Shown here: piece by piece, positions 10,085 to 19,275 of the stretch | Layout: every line of letters begins with the position of its first letter | Numbering within the stretch: the first letter of the stretch is position 1 | NCBI GenBank assembly: GCA_963734625.1 | Contig: CAVTHW010000019.1 | Span: 123,178-187,177, forward strand | Length of the DNA stretch: 64,000 bases | DNA from: CAVTHW01 sp963734625 | GTDB lineage: Bacteria > Acidobacteriota > Terriglobia > Bryobacterales > Bryobacteraceae | Reading direction: 5' to 3' | The notes under the pieces: model-generated | What the model was told of the DNA's origin: nothing | The model's input: only the letters and a program-made list of their open reading frames with translations | Database searches by the model: none | Translations under genes and position numbers: made by a program

Positions 10085-11404
10085 CTACATGATCTCCTTG
10101 AGCCGCCCGCCTGTGCTGACGCCGTCGGCGGGGGTAGGCGTCAGGCGGGTATCCAGACCCTGCGGATTAGGCAGTTTCCCGTCCGGGTCCATGCCCAGGA
10201 GTTCGTAAATGCTGCCGATGAGATCGCAAGGGTAGACGGGCCGGTCCTTCACGTGCTCGCCCTTGGCATCGGACGAGCCAACCACGCGCCCGCCCTGGAA
10301 TCCGCCACCCGCGACCACGGCGGAGAAGACCGGGCCGTAATGGCCGCGCCCGCCGTTCCAAGGCGCCTCCCACTGGACCTTCGGCGTCCTGCCGAACTCC
10401 CCGCTCCACCAGATGATGGTGCTCGCCAGCAGGCCGCGCTCGGAGAGATCCTGCAGCAGGGTCGCCATGCCTTTGTCCAGCATGGGAAGCTGCCGGCGCA
10501 TCGCCTGAAAATGCTGCCGGTGAGTGTCCCAGCCCTGATAGTTTATGGTTACGTAGGGCACGCCGCGCTCGACCAGCCGCCGTGCGGCAAGGCAGGATTG
10601 CCCGAACGTATTGCGGCCATAGCGGTCGCGCATGTCGTCCTTCTCCTGCGAGAGATCGAACACCTTCCCCCCGTCGCCCAGGATGAGGCCGTAGGCCTGT
10701 TCTTCGGCGGCGTCCAGGGCCTTGAGCGAGGCGTCGGCCGGCATGGCCTTCTCCAGGGTGTTCAGGTTGTGGAGCAGTTCGCGGCGGTTCTGCTGGCGCT
10801 GGTCGGTGATGCCCTGCGCGACGATGCCCTCCACGGCGAAGCGCGCTTGGGCCGGGTCGCCGCCCGTGGCGAAGGGTCTGTAGCGGGGGCCCAGGAAGCC
10901 CGCCTCGTCGAACCGCCCCTGCGGCTGGGTAAGGACGATGTAGGGCGGAATCAGGCCGCTGTAGCCCGCGCTGTAGCCCTTGAATGACGAGACAACCGCA
11001 CCCACGCACGGGTAAACGATTCGGCCGCCAGGCGGTCTCCCGGTCTGGACCATGTAGGACGCCGTCTCGTGGGCGTTAATGCCGTGGGTCATGCTGCGGA
11101 TGATGGAGTACTTGTCGGCCTGCTGCGCCAGGAGGGGGAGAAGTTCGCCGATGACGATTCCGTCGACGTTGGTCGGGATCGGCTTGTTCAGAGGGCCGCA
11201 GTAATCGTATCCTGCCTCCGGCTTCGGGTCGAAGGTGTCCAGATGCGCCGGGCCGCCCCACATCCAGATCTGAATCACAGCCTTGGCCTTGGCCGCGGGC
11301 GCGGCGGCGCGGCCGGGAAGACCGGCCCCGCAAGCCAGCAGCAGGAGGCCGCTGCGAATTGCGTCCCGCCTCGAGATCAGGTTCGTGTTGATAGCGTCGG
11401 TCAT
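10085..11404 (-). CDS. DUF1501 (sulfatase-fold) exported protein
   Basis: A 439-residue protein of the DUF1501 family, related to the alkaline phosphatase/sulfatase fold. The N-terminus (ISRRDAIRSGLLLLACGAGLPG) has a twin-arginine-like motif before a hydrophobic stretch, suggesting Tat export. Typical family blocks follow: IQIWMWGGPAHLDTFDPKP, MTHGINAHETASY, WWSGEFGRTPKVQ and GGRGHYGPVFSAVVAGGGF. ATG at 11404 starts six bases after the preceding stop. A TTG at 11413 overlaps that stop and is less likely. It is coupled with the DUF1549/1553 and PPC genes; the activity of the family is not known. Confidence 0.8.
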   Translation of the reverse strand: MTDAINTNLISRRDAIRSGLLLLACGAGLPGRAAAPAAKAKAVIQIWMWGGPAHLDTFDPKPEAGYDYCGPLNKPIPTNVDGIVIGELLPLLAQQADKYSIIRSMTHGINAHETASYMVQTGRPPGGRIVYPCVGAVVSSFKGYSAGYSGLIPPYIVLTQPQGRFDEAGFLGPRYRPFATGGDPAQARFAVEGIVAQGITDQRQQNRRELLHNLNTLEKAMPADASLKALDAAEEQAYGLILGDGGKVFDLSQEKDDMRDRYGRNTFGQSCLAARRLVERGVPYVTINYQGWDTHRQHFQAMRRQLPMLDKGMATLLQDLSERGLLASTIIWWSGEFGRTPKVQWEAPWNGGRGHYGPVFSAVVAGGGFQGGRVVGSSDAKGEHVKDRPVYPCDLIGSIYELLGMDPDGKLPNPQGLDTRLTPTPADGVSTGGRLKEIM

Positions 11405-11409
11405 GCTTT

Positions 11410-12961
11410 TCAATGCCTGAATAGGAACTCCGCGCTGTTGATCAGGGCCCAGGTCAGGTCCACCACCGCGGGCCAGCGGTTTCCTTGGATCGACTGAAAA
11501 TACGCGCTTGCGACCTTCAGTTCGTCGTCCGTGGGGTAGCGCGAAAGGACTGTCAGGTATATCCGGTCAATGGGGTCCCTGGGCCGCGCGGCGGGCTGCG
11601 ACCAGAGCCCTGAGCTTGGCGCTCTGCTGAATCTTGAGCTGGACGTGACTCGAATTAAGCAGGTGCAACTCCTGGTCGGCGGTGGGCCGATTGTTGCGCT
11701 CGGACTCGAGCCCGGTGTCGCGCGGCGGGCGGCCGAACATCTCCAGGAACGAACTGGTGATGCTGCCGTCCGGCAGCGAAATCGAGCGCTGGTCCTCGGG
11801 CAGAAACGTGAACGGCTCCGGGATGGGGCTGGAGTACTGCTCGGTAGTGCCGGTGATCTGGCAGATCGCGTCGATCAGCACTTCCGCATCCAGGCGGCGC
11901 AGCGGATAGGATGCGAAACTTGCCACGCCTTCGGGGCTGCCGGTCTTGGGAATGGAAGAGAGCTGGTACACCTGCGAGTTCAGAATCAGCCGGTAGATAT
12001 GCTTCAGATCATAGTGAGAGGAGACCAGTTCTCGCTCGAGGAAAGCCAGCAGTTCCGGATTGCTGGGCGGGTTGTCCGGCCGGATGTCGTCGGGTTCGTT
12101 GACGATGCCCCGCCCGAGCAGCCAGAACCAAACCCGATTCACCATGTTCCGCGAAAACCAAGGGTTGTCCGGTGCAACCAGCCAGTTGGCGAAGACCTCG
12201 CGCGGGTCCTGGCCCCCAGACAGGCGGGCCGGCTTGCCATCCGGAAATACGGCGGCGGTGGGGGCCGGTTTCTGGGAATCGAAGTAGACGATCTCTTCTT
12301 TCCATTCACCGGTCGCCTTATAGCCGAGCTGCGAGAAGAATGCTGCCATGCCCGCCAGCCGCTCCTTCGGCCACTTCTCGGCCCTCACTCCCAGGAAGGT
12401 CAGTGCTACGGCTTGCGCCACGACCTGCGGCTCCTTGGCTTGGACGGCGCGATAGAAATTTACTTCAGGCACGCGAAAATTGCTGCCGCTCGCGGTGAGC
12501 ATCGCCCGCGCCATCTGGTCATAGGGCAGGTTCTGCTGGATGGCGGTCCGAATCCAGCGGTGGTAGGCCTGCGCGGCGTTGGGCCACAGGTTGACGGGGA
12601 ATTCGGACTTCACGCGCAGCGAGTCGCTCCACTTCATCGCCCAGTAGTCGGCGAACTCATCGCGATCGAGCAGGCGGTCGACCAGGGCGCCGCGCTTGTT
12701 GGGATTTGGGTCCTGCAGAAACTGCGCTGACTCCTCAGCCGTGGGCAGGGTGCCGATGAGATCCAGGTAGACCCGCCGCAGAAACACGCTATCCGAGCAG
12801 AGGAGCGCCGGCTGGATGCCCAAACGCTTCAGTTGGTTGAAGACCAGTTCATCAATCTTGCCGCGGGGCGCCAGAGGGGCGCCGCTTTCGTAAACGGTCT
12901 GCGGGCTCGCGCCGGCCAAGGCCGCCGTAACGAGCAGGTTGGAGATCAGAGACTTCAGCAT
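11410..12961 (-). CDS. DUF1549/DUF1553 exported protein, frameshifted near its C-terminus
   Basis: About 516 residues after repair. A signal-like N-terminus (LLVTAALAGASPQ) is followed by DUF1549 (RRVYLDLIGTLPTAEES, YWAMKWSDSLRVKSE) and DUF1553 (FSRNMVNRVWFWLLGRGIV, YPLRRLDAEVLIDAICQITG). The frame in use stops at 11567. The next 150 bases in another frame read RIYLTVLSRYPTDDELK and finish NSAEFLFRH, the usual family ending. One extra base is inferred around 11567-11600. The haem-binding planctomycete cytochrome C domain sometimes found with DUF1549 is absent. It is the first gene of the operon with DUF1501, PPC and RidA. Confidence 0.8.
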
Positions 12962-12964
12962 CCG

Positions 12965-14110
12965 TTACTTCCTATGACGAGAGTGTGGGCGCACCGGTTT
13001 ACTTTGCCGCTCCTGTCGGTCGCGGTTCGGCGCGGGCGCGGTAGGGGCACGGCGGCGCCGTGCCCCTACGGGAGCCGTCCAGCGCGTCTTCATGGCTATC
13101 GGCGGCCGCAGGGCCATGGGGACTCCCTTCCGGTCGCGGTTCGGCGCGGAATGTACGGCACAGAACCGCGCGCGCCAGCAAGCGGTGTGGAGCGAATTCT
13201 CGCGGTCATGGCACCACTTTATCGCCCGAAGCGGCGCGCGACGTATTGAGAGAGGATTTCCTCGAATTCCCCGGCGATGTTCTCCCCCCGCAGCGTGGTC
13301 AGCAAGCAGCCATCCGCGTAGACCGGCGCGGCCGGTTCCTCGGAGGCGCCCGGCAAGGCCTACGAGTATAGTGCGTCGTAGGCGGCGGCCACTCCCTTCG
13401 TGGCAATCCTTTGTTATCAACGGGTTGTTGGGTTCGTTTGGTATGGGGAGGGTGAGTTCCGCCCCTGAGACCCGCCCCTTGCCCGTGCCGCTGCCTGCCG
13501 GTTGAAGCAAACTCAGACGCCGAGTTTGCCGAACCTTCGAATGTGGCGCCGAATCAGACTCTCCCTGCATATCCCCTTGGCTTCTCGGCCCACCCACATT
13601 CTCATCAACGGGGGTGGCCACTTCCCGGTCATACTCTTTCGTTTCGCATGGTATGGCGCGACGCAGCAGAAGGAGGTTCTGGAGCGTTCGGTGGTAAATG
13701 AGATGGAGCCGCGTCTCGTAACGGTGCAGCAGGGCCGCGGAAGGCTTGGCAGCGAGATTCGCGAACGCCGCGGCCATGCGGTCCAACTGGTCATCGGCGG
13801 TCTGAGCGGTGACCTCATTGTCGAAAGTGCGGGTCTCGATGGCCCAGGCGCGGCGCAAACGCCAGTAGGCGGCGGCCATTTCCTGCACCATGCCCAGTTC
13901 CACACCGTCGGCGGGCGCCAATCGCGCCACATGCTGGTTGAAAAGAGCCTCCAAAACTTCGGGCGATTCTCCTTGCATTAGGGTCGTGCGGGCAAGCAAT
14001 CCATGGGTGATGGCGTTCTGGGACGAGTGCCGCTTGCCCTCCGCCGTGACTGGTCCGCGAGAGCGGGCCCCGTTGGCCCGCGCCGAAAGAATGCGTCTGA
14101 GTGACGACAT
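12965..14110 (-). CDS. Unnamed acidobacterial protein with a probably scrambled C-terminal half
   Basis: The first 190 or so residues match a recurrent acidobacterial family of unknown function, with an N-terminus like RANGARSRGPVTAEGKRHSS followed by ITHGLLART and a helical region (VELGMVQEMAAAYWRLRRAW). The start is ATG at 14110 behind GAGG. The PNEPN motif near residue 220 also occurs in that family near the C-terminus. Beyond about 13400 the frame runs antisense-like through hairpin repeats and, out of frame, through a leftover ispG end. I therefore think the last 150 residues are readthrough and the natural stop is gone. Confidence 0.5.
   Translation of the reverse strand: MSSLRRILSARANGARSRGPVTAEGKRHSSQNAITHGLLARTTLMQGESPEVLEALFNQHVARLAPADGVELGMVQEMAAAYWRLRRAWAIETRTFDNEVTAQTADDQLDRMAAAFANLAAKPSAALLHRYETRLHLIYHRTLQNLLLLRRAIPCETKEYDREVATPVDENVGGPRSQGDMQGESDSAPHSKVRQTRRLSLLQPAGSGTGKGRVSGAELTLPIPNEPNNPLITKDCHEGSGRRLRRTILVGLAGRLRGTGRAGLRGWLLADHAAGGEHRRGIRGNPLSIRRAPLRAIKWCHDRENSLHTACWRARFCAVHSAPNRDRKGVPMALRPPIAMKTRWTAPVGARRRRAPTAPAPNRDRQERQSKPVRPHSRHRK
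13018..13149. repeat. Repeat patch: perfect hairpin between two 18-bp direct repeats
   Basis: The 18-mer GGTCGCGGTTCGGCGCGG is at 13018-13035 and 13132-13149. Between them, 13041-13069 is a perfect 13-bp inverted repeat (GTAGGGGCACGGC and its complement, 3-base loop). The layout resembles a REP- or MITE-type dispersed element. It lies between the DUF1549 gene and the leftover ispG end. Confidence 0.55.
13218..13358 (-). pseudogene. Leftover 3' end of a second ispG
   Basis: These 141 bases match the last 141 bases of the intact ispG (15023-15163) with 10 mismatches. Translated, they give the final 45 residues and stop of IspG with one replacement (Gln for Arg); eight other codons differ only synonymously. 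That means the copy once belonged to a functional, independently evolving ispG. Homology stops abruptly at 13358, where an inverted repeat GCCTACGA (13358-13365) / TCGTAGGC (13376-13383) begins. No start or upstream part remains. Confidence 0.85.
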
Positions 14111-14331
14111 GGTACCTCGATTTAAGAATAACTCACACGATGTAGGGAAACGGGGATAGTAGCTTCTTTTTTCAACAACATAAGTGCTGTCACCATAAAA
14201 GCGCAGAAACCCAGATTAGGCGGAGAGTTGGGAAACGCGTAGTAGGGTGGGATCGGCATGTGGGAATTGGTGAGTGGAGGAGCCCTTTTGGCACTGCGGG
14301 CTGGCAGTCGTCCGGCACCAACAGGGTAGTC

Positions 14332-14967
14332 CTACGGCACCAGCAGAATGGGTTTCTGCCAGAAGGCAACTCGCTCGCCGAGCCAATCGATCACGGTCAC
14401 CTGGCATTCGTAGTCGCCGGATGGCAATGGTTGAAGCGGGATGCTGATCTGAATCGGCACGGTGTTCAATCTCCGATCCAATGCTTCACTGAACTCGATC
14501 GGTTTAGTTTCGAACACCTTAATCTGGTTGCGGAAGAAGCTGACAAACGCCACCAACGGGTGCGGCTGTGCGATGGCCTGCTGATACGCCTGCAAATACA
14601 CCAACAGTTCCCGGCTCTTGCTGAACACCGGCGTCACGCTGGGAATCAGTTTTTGGCCGTCCTGAACCAGCGGATTGGCGCGCTGCGCTTTGTCCTTGCC
14701 CGCGGTGTAGAGCGCATCCCGCATGTCCACGCGCTGGCCGCTCAAGACCACCGAGCTCGTCGCGATGGTCTTCTCCACCTTGTTCAGATTGGGGATGACG
14801 AACTCACCGATATACGTGCCGATGCGGCAGGTTTCGTTGTTTCGCGCCAGCACCTTGATCGAGTAGGCGCCGGGCAATAGCGTGAAGCCGGTATCGAAAA
14901 GGATTGGGCGCTTCGATAGCTCAGCGACGGTCGAGTCACTCAACTTGACGTCCACTTTGTCGCGCAT
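14332..14967 (-). pseudogene. C-terminal fragment of a VWFA-related acidobacterial protein
   Basis: The 211 residues resemble the C-terminal half of the VWFA-related Acidobacterial domain proteins, ending in the characteristic pattern PLPSGDYECQVTVIDWLGE ... FWQKPILLVP. The signal peptide and von Willebrand A domain (MIDAS motif) that should precede it are missing. A stop lies just upstream of the ATG at 14967, and 55 bases further is the ispG stop. It looks truncated by the rearrangement that duplicated the ispG end. Confidence 0.6.
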
Positions 14968-15023
14968 GTTCGAACGGTTCTGCCGCTCTAATCCTTCACT
15001 TCACCGATGAAGTCGACGACCGT

Positions 15024-16259
15024 TTATCGCCCGAAGCGGCGCGCGACGTACCGGGAGAGGATTTCCTCGAATTCCCCGGCGATGTTCTCTCCCCGGAGCG
15101 TGGTCAACAAGCAGCCGTCCGCGTAAACCGGCGCGGCCGGCTCTTCGGAGGCGCCCGGCAAGGAGATTCCGATGTGCGAGTGCTTGGATTCCCCAGGGCC
15201 GTTTACGATGCAGCCCATGACGGCCACCTTCAACTCCTCGACGCCGGGGTAACGCTCCCTCCAGACGGGCATCTGCTCGCGCAGGTAGTCTTGCACCTGC
15301 CCCGCCAGTTCCTGAAAAACCACGCTGGACGTGCGCCCGCAGCCCGGACAGGACGTGACCTGGGGGTTGAAACTGCGCAGCCCCAGCGATTGCAGAATCT
15401 GCTGGGAGACGAAGACTTCCTCAGTGCGGTCCCCACCCGGCGCGGGCGTCAGAGAAACCCGGATGGTGTCACCAATGCCCTCCTGCAACAGGATGGCAAT
15501 CGCCGCCGTGGAGGCAACGATTCCCTTGGCGCCCAGACCCGCCTCGGTCAGTCCGAGATGCAACGGGTAGTCCCCGGCCCCTGCCAGCTTCCGGTACACG
15601 TCCACCAGGTCCTCGACGCCGCTGAGCTTGGCGCTCAGTACGATCCGGTCGTGGGGCAGCCCGTGGCGCTCGGCATTGCGGGCGGACTCGAGGGCGCTGG
15701 CCACCATGGCGTCCAGCATCACCGCGGAGGGCTCGCGCGGCTCGGGCTCTCGTGAATTTTCGTCCATCATCCGGGCGAGCAGGCTCTGATCGAGCGAACC
15801 CCAGTTCACGCCGATCCGCACGGGCTTGCCGTAGCGGATGGCGGCCTCGATCATGGCCCGGAAGTTGTCGTCGTGTTTCTTGCCGATGTTCACGTTGCCG
15901 GGATTGATCCGGTACTTGGCCAGGGCTTGGGCGCAGGCGGGGAATTTTTTGAGCAGGATGTGGCCGTTGTAGTGGAAGTCGCCGATAATCGGCACGTGCG
16001 CGCCGGCATCGTCCAGGCGCTCGACGATCTCGGGCACCGCGGCGGCGGCCAGCTCCGTGTTCACCGTTACCCGAACCAGCTCCGAGCCGGCCCGGACCAG
16101 GGCGATCACCTGGCTGACCGTCGCGGCCACGTCCGCCGTGTCCGTATTGGTCATGGACTGGACGACGATAGGGTGGTTGCCGCCGATTTTGACTCCGCCG
16201 ATGTCCGCGACCGCGGCGGCCCGGCGTGGTTTTACCGCCATGTGTTCATTCTGGCGCAT
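15024..16259 (-). CDS. ispG: 4-hydroxy-3-methylbut-2-enyl diphosphate synthase
   Basis: A 411-residue IspG (GcpE), which converts MEcPP to HMBPP in the MEP isoprenoid pathway using a [4Fe-4S] cluster. The TIM-barrel start GNHPIVVQSMTNTDT, GDFHYNGH, YRINPGNVNIG and RIGVNWGSLD are all present. Cluster ligands are the cysteines in SCPGCGRTS and in MGCIVNGPGES. Length is normal for the short bacterial form. ATG at 16259 or ATG at 16241 (MAVKPRR) could start it; neither has a clear SD. It is divergent from the HAD gene, with 21 bases between the starts. Confidence 0.95.
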   Translation of the reverse strand: MRQNEHMAVKPRRAAAVADIGGVKIGGNHPIVVQSMTNTDTADVAATVSQVIALVRAGSELVRVTVNTELAAAAVPEIVERLDDAGAHVPIIGDFHYNGHILLKKFPACAQALAKYRINPGNVNIGKKHDDNFRAMIEAAIRYGKPVRIGVNWGSLDQSLLARMMDENSREPEPREPSAVMLDAMVASALESARNAERHGLPHDRIVLSAKLSGVEDLVDVYRKLAGAGDYPLHLGLTEAGLGAKGIVASTAAIAILLQEGIGDTIRVSLTPAPGGDRTEEVFVSQQILQSLGLRSFNPQVTSCPGCGRTSSVVFQELAGQVQDYLREQMPVWRERYPGVEELKVAVMGCIVNGPGESKHSHIGISLPGASEEPAAPVYADGCLLTTLRGENIAGEFEEILSRYVARRFGR

Positions 16260-16280
16260 TGTGGTATCATTCCGCTTCCA

Positions 16281-16940
16281 GTGGAAGGTGCTGCTACTTT
16301 ACCCGGCCGGCTGGCGCTGATATTTGACCTCGACGGCGTGATTGTCGATTCCAATCCAGTGCACGTCGAAGTGTGGCGCGAGTACCTGGGGCGGTTTGGG
16401 ATCGAGGCCCCCGCGGACCTGCCGGAGCGCATGTACGGCCTGCGAAATGACCAGATCGTCGGGACGCTGATGGGCGGCGATTTTACAGAGGAAGAAGTCT
16501 CCCAGCACGGCGCCGCCAAGGAGGAGTTGTACCGGCGGCGAATGCGGCCCCAACTTGCGCGACGTATGGTTCCGGGTATTGTTCAGTTCCTGGAGCGTCA
16601 CGCCGGGTGGCCGATGGCGGTGGCCAGCAACGCCGAGCCGGCCAACGTCGAATTCATTCTAAGGGAATCCGGGCTTTCGAAGTATTTTCCGGTGATCGTG
16701 GATGGCCACCAGGTCGTCAGGCCGAAGCCCGACCCTGAGGTCTACTTCCGCGCCGCCGAGTTGCTCGACAAGGCCCCCAGCGAGTGCGTGGTTTTCGAGG
16801 ATTCCGCGGCCGGAGTTGCGGCGGCTAAGGCTGCCGGCTGTCGCGTTGTGGCTCTCCGGACGACGCACGCCTCCCTGCCCGAGGCGGATCTTATGGTGGA
16901 GGACTTCCTGAGCCCGGAGTTAGAGCCATGGCTTCGATAG
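16281..16940 (+). CDS. HAD-superfamily phosphatase (beta-phosphoglucomutase-like)
   Basis: A 219-residue haloacid dehalogenase hydrolase. Motif I is IFDLDGVIVDS near residue 14, motif II the Ser in AVASNAE, motif III the Lys in VVRPKPDPEVY, and motif IV FEDSAAGVAAAKAAG. The helical cap between motifs I and II suits subgroup IA enzymes such as beta-phosphoglucomutase or phosphoglycolate phosphatase; the substrate cannot be told. The GTG at 16281 is chosen because the frame upstream has no better start. Its end overlaps the next gene by 13 bases. Confidence 0.8.
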   Translation: MEGAATLPGRLALIFDLDGVIVDSNPVHVEVWREYLGRFGIEAPADLPERMYGLRNDQIVGTLMGGDFTEEEVSQHGAAKEELYRRRMRPQLARRMVPGIVQFLERHAGWPMAVASNAEPANVEFILRESGLSKYFPVIVDGHQVVRPKPDPEVYFRAAELLDKAPSECVVFEDSAAGVAAAKAAGCRVVALRTTHASLPEADLMVEDFLSPELEPWLR

Positions 16941-18635
16941 CAGCCACCGTCACGCTGGATCTTGCGCTTCTGGCTGCTGCTGCGGCCGCCGTGCTGGCGC
17001 TTCTCGCCGGGGCTTGGTGGGTGCTGAACCGTCGTATGGCGGCCGGGAGCCTGGCGATGCGGCGCGTTTGCCGGTTGGGTGAGGATCTGGGTGCGGGGAT
17101 CGCCGTCGATACTCTTCGCCGCCTTCGGGCGGTGCTGCCGGGGGCGCTGCGGATCACGGACGTGGAGATGTATCTAGTGGACCATGCCTCCCGTACACTT
17201 CGCCGCGTTGAGGACAGCTCGGTCCCCGGATCTTCCGCGATGCCCATCTTGATGGACGATCCCGTCGGGTTTCGCGAAAAGACCATGGCCCTGTGCTTCC
17301 GAAATCGAAGTGTCGTCGCGGTTCCGGACGCCCGCCGCAGCCCGTTCCGTGACGGCGCGCGCGCAACCCCCCGCTCCGTCTTGTTCGCGCCGATGCTGGC
17401 CCAGAACGACCTGGTGGGAATCCTGGAAATCAGCCACTCCACGCGAGTCCGCGTCTTCAACGAGCCCGAGCAGACCGCCGCGCAGCACCTCGCCGATGAG
17501 GCTGCGATAGGCATGCGGCTTCGGGAAGAGAAAGCTTTGCGGGAACGGACGGCGGGAGGGGATGAGGCCGAGGCCGCTGGCCGGGTCATTGCCGATACCG
17601 CCGGAAAGCTGGAGAGGCGGCTGTCCGAGGTTGAGGCGAGCGCCAAGCGGTTGCTGGGTCATGGCGGGGGAGGACGGATCGAGGCCGAACTGGCCAGGAT
17701 TTCCGGCCAGGCCCAAAAGGGGATCGCGGATGTCGCCGCGTTGTTGGACTTCCTGAAGAGCCGGGAGCGGGAGAGCCGCTCGGCCGACCTGGTCTCGCTG
17801 CTCCGCGGTCTGGCAAGAGTGGGTGAATCCGAAGGTAACGAAGCGGCGAGCCGGACGCTGGATCTGCTGGGAGAGGAGCCGGTCATTGTAGCCGCCCGGC
17901 CCAGCTATTTGGAACGTGTCTTCTCCTCGTTGCTGTGGTACGCCAGGGATGCGGTGGCCGGCCAGACGGACAAGGTCGTTACCCTGCGCGTCGCCCGCTT
18001 GGCCTCGAGAGGCGAGGTGGGCATCTGGTGGCCGGGGCCTCCGCACGAGAGCGACGGAGGCGACCTCCTGGAGCGAGAACACAGTCCGGCCGAGGATGTT
18101 CTCGGACTGGCCGCCTGCCGCAGCCTGATCCGCAGTTGCGGAGGTGAACTCAGACTGGTCTCGGATCTGGCCCGGGGCTGGTGCTTCGACATCGAACTGC
18201 CCTTGGCCCCCACGGTCGCGCCTCCTCCGGCTGGCGAGACTGCCTCGCCGGCTCGCGCCCTGACGCCGCTGCTCGTCCTGGTCGAGGATCCCGATCCACA
18301 CGCCCGGCAATCGCTCATCTCGCTTCTCGGCGACAAGGGCCAGCGCGCGCTACCGGCGGCGAGCATGGAAGAAGCCATTGACCTGGTCAAACGTTTTCAC
18401 TTCAATGCCCTTTTCTGCTCGGCGCAGGGACCGGGCGCAGTCCTGGATCGATTGCTTTGGCCGGACGCGCAACCATGTCGACGCCTTCGTGGTGTTGTCT
18501 CCCGGCCACGACCCGGCTTTGTCCGCCGCCTTGCCTCCGGGAGTGGCTTACGCGCTGGCCAAGCCGGTGGAGCCGGACGAGCTGGCGCGACTGCTCGAAC
18601 AGATCGGGGCGCGGATCGGCAAGCCTTCACGGTAG
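16928..18635 (+). CDS. Hybrid sensor-like protein (TM, GAF, degenerate HATPase, receiver), frameshifted
   Basis: About 569 residues after repair. Residues 10-32 form a membrane segment and residues 45-200 look like a GAF domain (LVGILEISHSTRVRVFNEPEQ). A helical linker and a HATPase-like region follow, with a glycine box (CGGELRLVSDLARGWCFDIELPL) but no canonical Asn in its N box (FSSLLWYARDA). The C-terminus is a receiver-like domain (LLVLVEDPDPHARQSLISLLGDKG). The frame breaks around 18440-18480. The other frame supplies VVLSPGHDPA and a lysine-containing ALAKPVEPDEL, the usual receiver end, stopping at 18635. One extra base is inferred. Without the Asn it may sense but not phosphorylate. 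Confidence 0.65.
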
Positions 18636-18743
18636 AATCAATATTGGAGAGCCCTTGGCAGGGCGGCTGTGCGCCTCTGGCGCAGCGGCCCTGCTGCATT
18701 ACAAGTGGCAACACGGTCAATCGTGTGTTACTGGAGAGAGGCT

Positions 18744-19232
18744 ATGACGCTCCCTTCGTTGTTGCGCATCGCTATGATCTCCGCGCTCTTTGCGAGCGCG
18801 GCCGCGGCCCAGAAATACACCGGGCCGGTTCCGCCCAAGCCGGATGTCCCTTATCTTGTTCACGCCGACAACCTGTTGGAGACGGAGGCCTCCCAGGCCA
18901 AGGAAGATGACCGCGGCAAGGAAATACTCTACTCCGTGGAGGGGGCCAGCTCAGCCGTACGCACTCCGCTCGCCGAACCCATCTTCCTCATCGAGACCCA
19001 GAAAGTCGTGGCGGAGAAACTCGAGTTGTACAAGTTCGAGATCAAGCGCGGCCGGCGCGAAGTCCTTCTGGTGAAGAATCCTGGTAAGAATTCTCCGCGG
19101 GCAGTCCGCATCGTCGTCAAGAAGGTCGGCGACCATCTCTACCATATTGAAGCCGACGAGACGCTGCAGAACGGCGAGTACGGCCTCAGCCCGGCAGGCT
19201 CCAACCAGGTCTTCTGTTTTCAGGTGTATTGA
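18744..19232 (+). CDS. Small secreted protein of unknown function
   Basis: A 162-residue protein with a signal peptide (LLRIAMISALFASAAAAQ). The start is ATG at 18744 behind GGAGAG; a longer frame exists upstream but skips this site. The C-terminal half (LYKFEIKRGRREVLLVKN ... GEYGLSPAGSNQVFCFQVY) has the feel of the domain at the end of the secreted protein at 62452-63228 (LAPGEYGILTATPS ... MHTFRVLL), so the two may share a beta-rich periplasmic module. Function unknown. Confidence 0.65.
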   Translation: MTLPSLLRIAMISALFASAAAAQKYTGPVPPKPDVPYLVHADNLLETEASQAKEDDRGKEILYSVEGASSAVRTPLAEPIFLIETQKVVAEKLELYKFEIKRGRREVLLVKNPGKNSPRAVRIVVKKVGDHLYHIEADETLQNGEYGLSPAGSNQVFCFQVY

Positions 19233-19275
19233 TCTCCGCCGCGCCCGCCCGGTAGCCCTACTGGTAAAATGCTGA

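Noticed and set aside
13018..13149. CRISPR-like array
   Set aside because: Only two direct repeats with a hairpin between; no regular spacers and no cas genes in the window.
12965..13400. Genuine C-terminal domain in the protein of 12965-14110
   Set aside because: The frame there crosses hairpin repeats and the ispG fragment out of frame, so its residues are not a conserved domain.
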